A stretch of 32,994 bases of DNA from Verrucomicrobiaceae bacterium TMED86 (GTDB taxonomy: Bacteria > Verrucomicrobiota > Verrucomicrobiia > Verrucomicrobiales > Akkermansiaceae): the NCBI GenBank assembly GCA_002172625.1, contig NHEN01000079.1, positions 1 through 32,994 on the forward strand. The letters run 5' to 3'. The position numbers and the translations under genes were made by a program. How positions within the stretch are numbered: the stretch's first letter is position 1; each line of letters opens with the position of its first letter. Under the pieces are notes generated by a model. That model searched no databases. It saw only the letters and a list, made by a program, of their open reading frames with translations, and was not told the origin of the DNA. Positions 31,426 through 32,994 of this stretch are shown here, piece by piece.

Positions 31426-32646
31426 ATGTCCGAGCGACCACGTAAATTCAAAGCCGAGCCCTATGAGTGGCATGAGATCATCGAGGTCGAGGTGATCGGT
31501 TTGTCCAATCTCGGCGCCGGAATTGCCAAACCCAATGATTGGGTCGTCTTCATTCCCTTCGCGCTGCCCGGAGAAAGGATCCGCGCCAAAGTCTGGCGCA
31601 ACGAGGCAAATTGCTCTCATGCTGATCTCGTCGAGATTCTCACACCCTCGCCTGATCGCATTGAAGCCCACTGCCAACATTTTGGCGTATGCGGTGGCTG
31701 CCAATACCAAAACCTTCCCTACGAAAAACAACTCGAATGGAAGACCCGCCAGGTCGCAGAACTTCTCGTTCACATGGTCGGAATCGAAACACCGGTGCAA
31801 GCAGCCATTCCCTCTCCCAAGCAATGGGCCTACCGCTCCAAAATCACGCCCCACTTTCAAAAACCCCAGCCTAAGAAGCCCATCCCGATCGGCTTTCTGG
31901 AACACAATCGTCGCCACCGTCTCGTCGACATCTATCACTGCCCCATTGCCATGGATGAGATCAACGATGATCTCCAACGAGCCAGAGACGAGGTTAAGAA
32001 AAACGCCGCTTCATACAAAAAAGGATCCACCCTTCTCCTCCGGGCTACCGGCGGAAAGGTCGAAACCAATCACCGCAATCCAGTTTCAGAAAAGGTGGGT
32101 GATCTCACTTTCAATTTCCTCGCCGGGGACTTCTTCCAAAACAATCCCTTTATCCTCAAATCCTTCACCGGCTACGCCGCCGAACAGGCCAAAGGACCGG
32201 ATCAAAAGTATCTCCTCGATGCCTACTGCGGCTCAGGTCTCTTCGCCCTGACTCTCGCCAAAAACTTCGAAGAAGTCATCGGAATCGAAGTATCCGAATC
32301 ATCCGCCGATTGGGCCCGGAGAAACGCCCTTACCAACGGAATCGAGAATGCACAGTTCATTGCCGCCTCCGCCGAGCACCTTTTCGCAGACATTCAGTTT
32401 CCACCGGGCAACACCTCGGTCCTCATCGACCCCCCCCGCAAAGGCTGCAGCGAAGACTTCCTTCAGCAACTCTTTAATTTCGGCCCAAGTCGCGTAGTCT
32501 ATGTCTCGTGTAATCCGGCCACGCAAATGCGGGATCTGAAATCCTTCCTCGCACAAGGATATCAACTCGAAGAAATTCAACCCTTTGATCTCTTCCCGCA
32601 GACCCGCCACCTCGAGTGCGTCATCACGCTATCCAAGAAGAACTAG
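31426..32646 (+). CDS. TrmA/RlmD (RumA) family RNA m5U methyltransferase
   Basis: 406 aa: N-terminal TRAM-like region, Fe-S motif HCQHFGVCGGCQYQNLPYEKQL, LLDAYCGSGLFALTLA, VLIDPPRKGCSEDFL, VVYVSCNPATQMRDL. Confidence 0.92.
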   Translation: MSERPRKFKAEPYEWHEIIEVEVIGLSNLGAGIAKPNDWVVFIPFALPGERIRAKVWRNEANCSHADLVEILTPSPDRIEAHCQHFGVCGGCQYQNLPYEKQLEWKTRQVAELLVHMVGIETPVQAAIPSPKQWAYRSKITPHFQKPQPKKPIPIGFLEHNRRHRLVDIYHCPIAMDEINDDLQRARDEVKKNAASYKKGSTLLLRATGGKVETNHRNPVSEKVGDLTFNFLAGDFFQNNPFILKSFTGYAAEQAKGPDQKYLLDAYCGSGLFALTLAKNFEEVIGIEVSESSADWARRNALTNGIENAQFIAASAEHLFADIQFPPGNTSVLIDPPRKGCSEDFLQQLFNFGPSRVVYVSCNPATQMRDLKSFLAQGYQLEEIQPFDLFPQTRHLECVITLSKKN

Positions 32647-32994
32647 ACGCCAACGGGATGCCAGGTCGTCTTCACTTCCTGGAAATCGGTGATGAGATAA
32701 GGATCCTCTTTCAGTGATTTATTCGGGTGCACTGAGACACGTTTCAAATTCTCGGCCGCCTCCAATTCAAGGGTCCGTTTTTCGGCAGAGTCACTGGAAC
32801 AAAGCATGAGAGCATTCACATGCATGTGCTTGGCAAACTCGGGTCCCAATTCGTCCCTCTCTCCGGTCAGGATATTCACCACACCCGCTGGAACATCCGA
32901 TGTTGCGAGAACTTCCGAAAAGGAAATCGCCGTCGTGGCATCTTGGGGAGACAGCACCACGGCGCAGTTCCCACCCACGATCACCGGAGCAAGA
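32643..32994 (-). CDS. Aldehyde dehydrogenase-like protein, partial (N-terminus beyond the right edge), C-terminally short
   Basis: LAPVIVGGNCAVVLSPQDATTAISFSEVLATSDVPAGVVNILTGERDELGPEFAKHMHVNALML matches the ALDH cofactor-domain pattern, then stops after ENLKRVSVHPNKSLKEDPYLITDFQEVKTTWHPVGV. Confidence 0.8.
   Translation of the reverse strand, partial: LAPVIVGGNCAVVLSPQDATTAISFSEVLATSDVPAGVVNILTGERDELGPEFAKHMHVNALMLCSSDSAEKRTLELEAAENLKRVSVHPNKSLKEDPYLITDFQEVKTTWHPVGV

Noticed and set aside
31273-31977. 234-aa ORF antisense to the lipoprotein and methyltransferase genes
   Set aside because: Fully covered by well-supported sense genes; no recognisable motifs.

Overview
This window looks like a chromosomal segment from a Verrucomicrobia-like bacterium; the lineage is inferred from gene content and protein style, not from a search. 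From left to right it holds: two overlapping Cys-type sulfatases (-), the first running off the left edge; htpG (-) with a clear intrinsic terminator; a guaB-guaA-TPR cluster (-); a 1640-aa secreted DUF11/DUF7933-like repeat protein followed by an outer-membrane beta-barrel protein (+); mtnP, a DUF368/PopT-type transporter and a monomeric isocitrate dehydrogenase (-); a long-form ispH (+); a secreted TPR protein (-); proC, parA, mreB, mreC, mreD, mrdA (PBP2) and rng (+); an alpha/beta-hydrolase lipoprotein, a small lipoprotein and a TrmA/RlmD-type methyltransferase (+); and the 3' end of an aldehyde dehydrogenase-like gene (-) that stops where the catalytic half should begin. Most of the window is housekeeping. 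The best candidate for something undescribed is the 8365-14539 two-gene surface locus. There, a Cys-paired repeat module is split by a 380-aa insertion, the second half of the protein is Cys-free, and a beta-barrel gene follows immediately. Secondary points are the truncated ALDH, the unexplained 489-bp gap upstream of ispH, convergent genes that share stop-codon bases, and the elongasome cluster without rodA. I saw no tRNA, rRNA, CRISPR array or intact mobile element.
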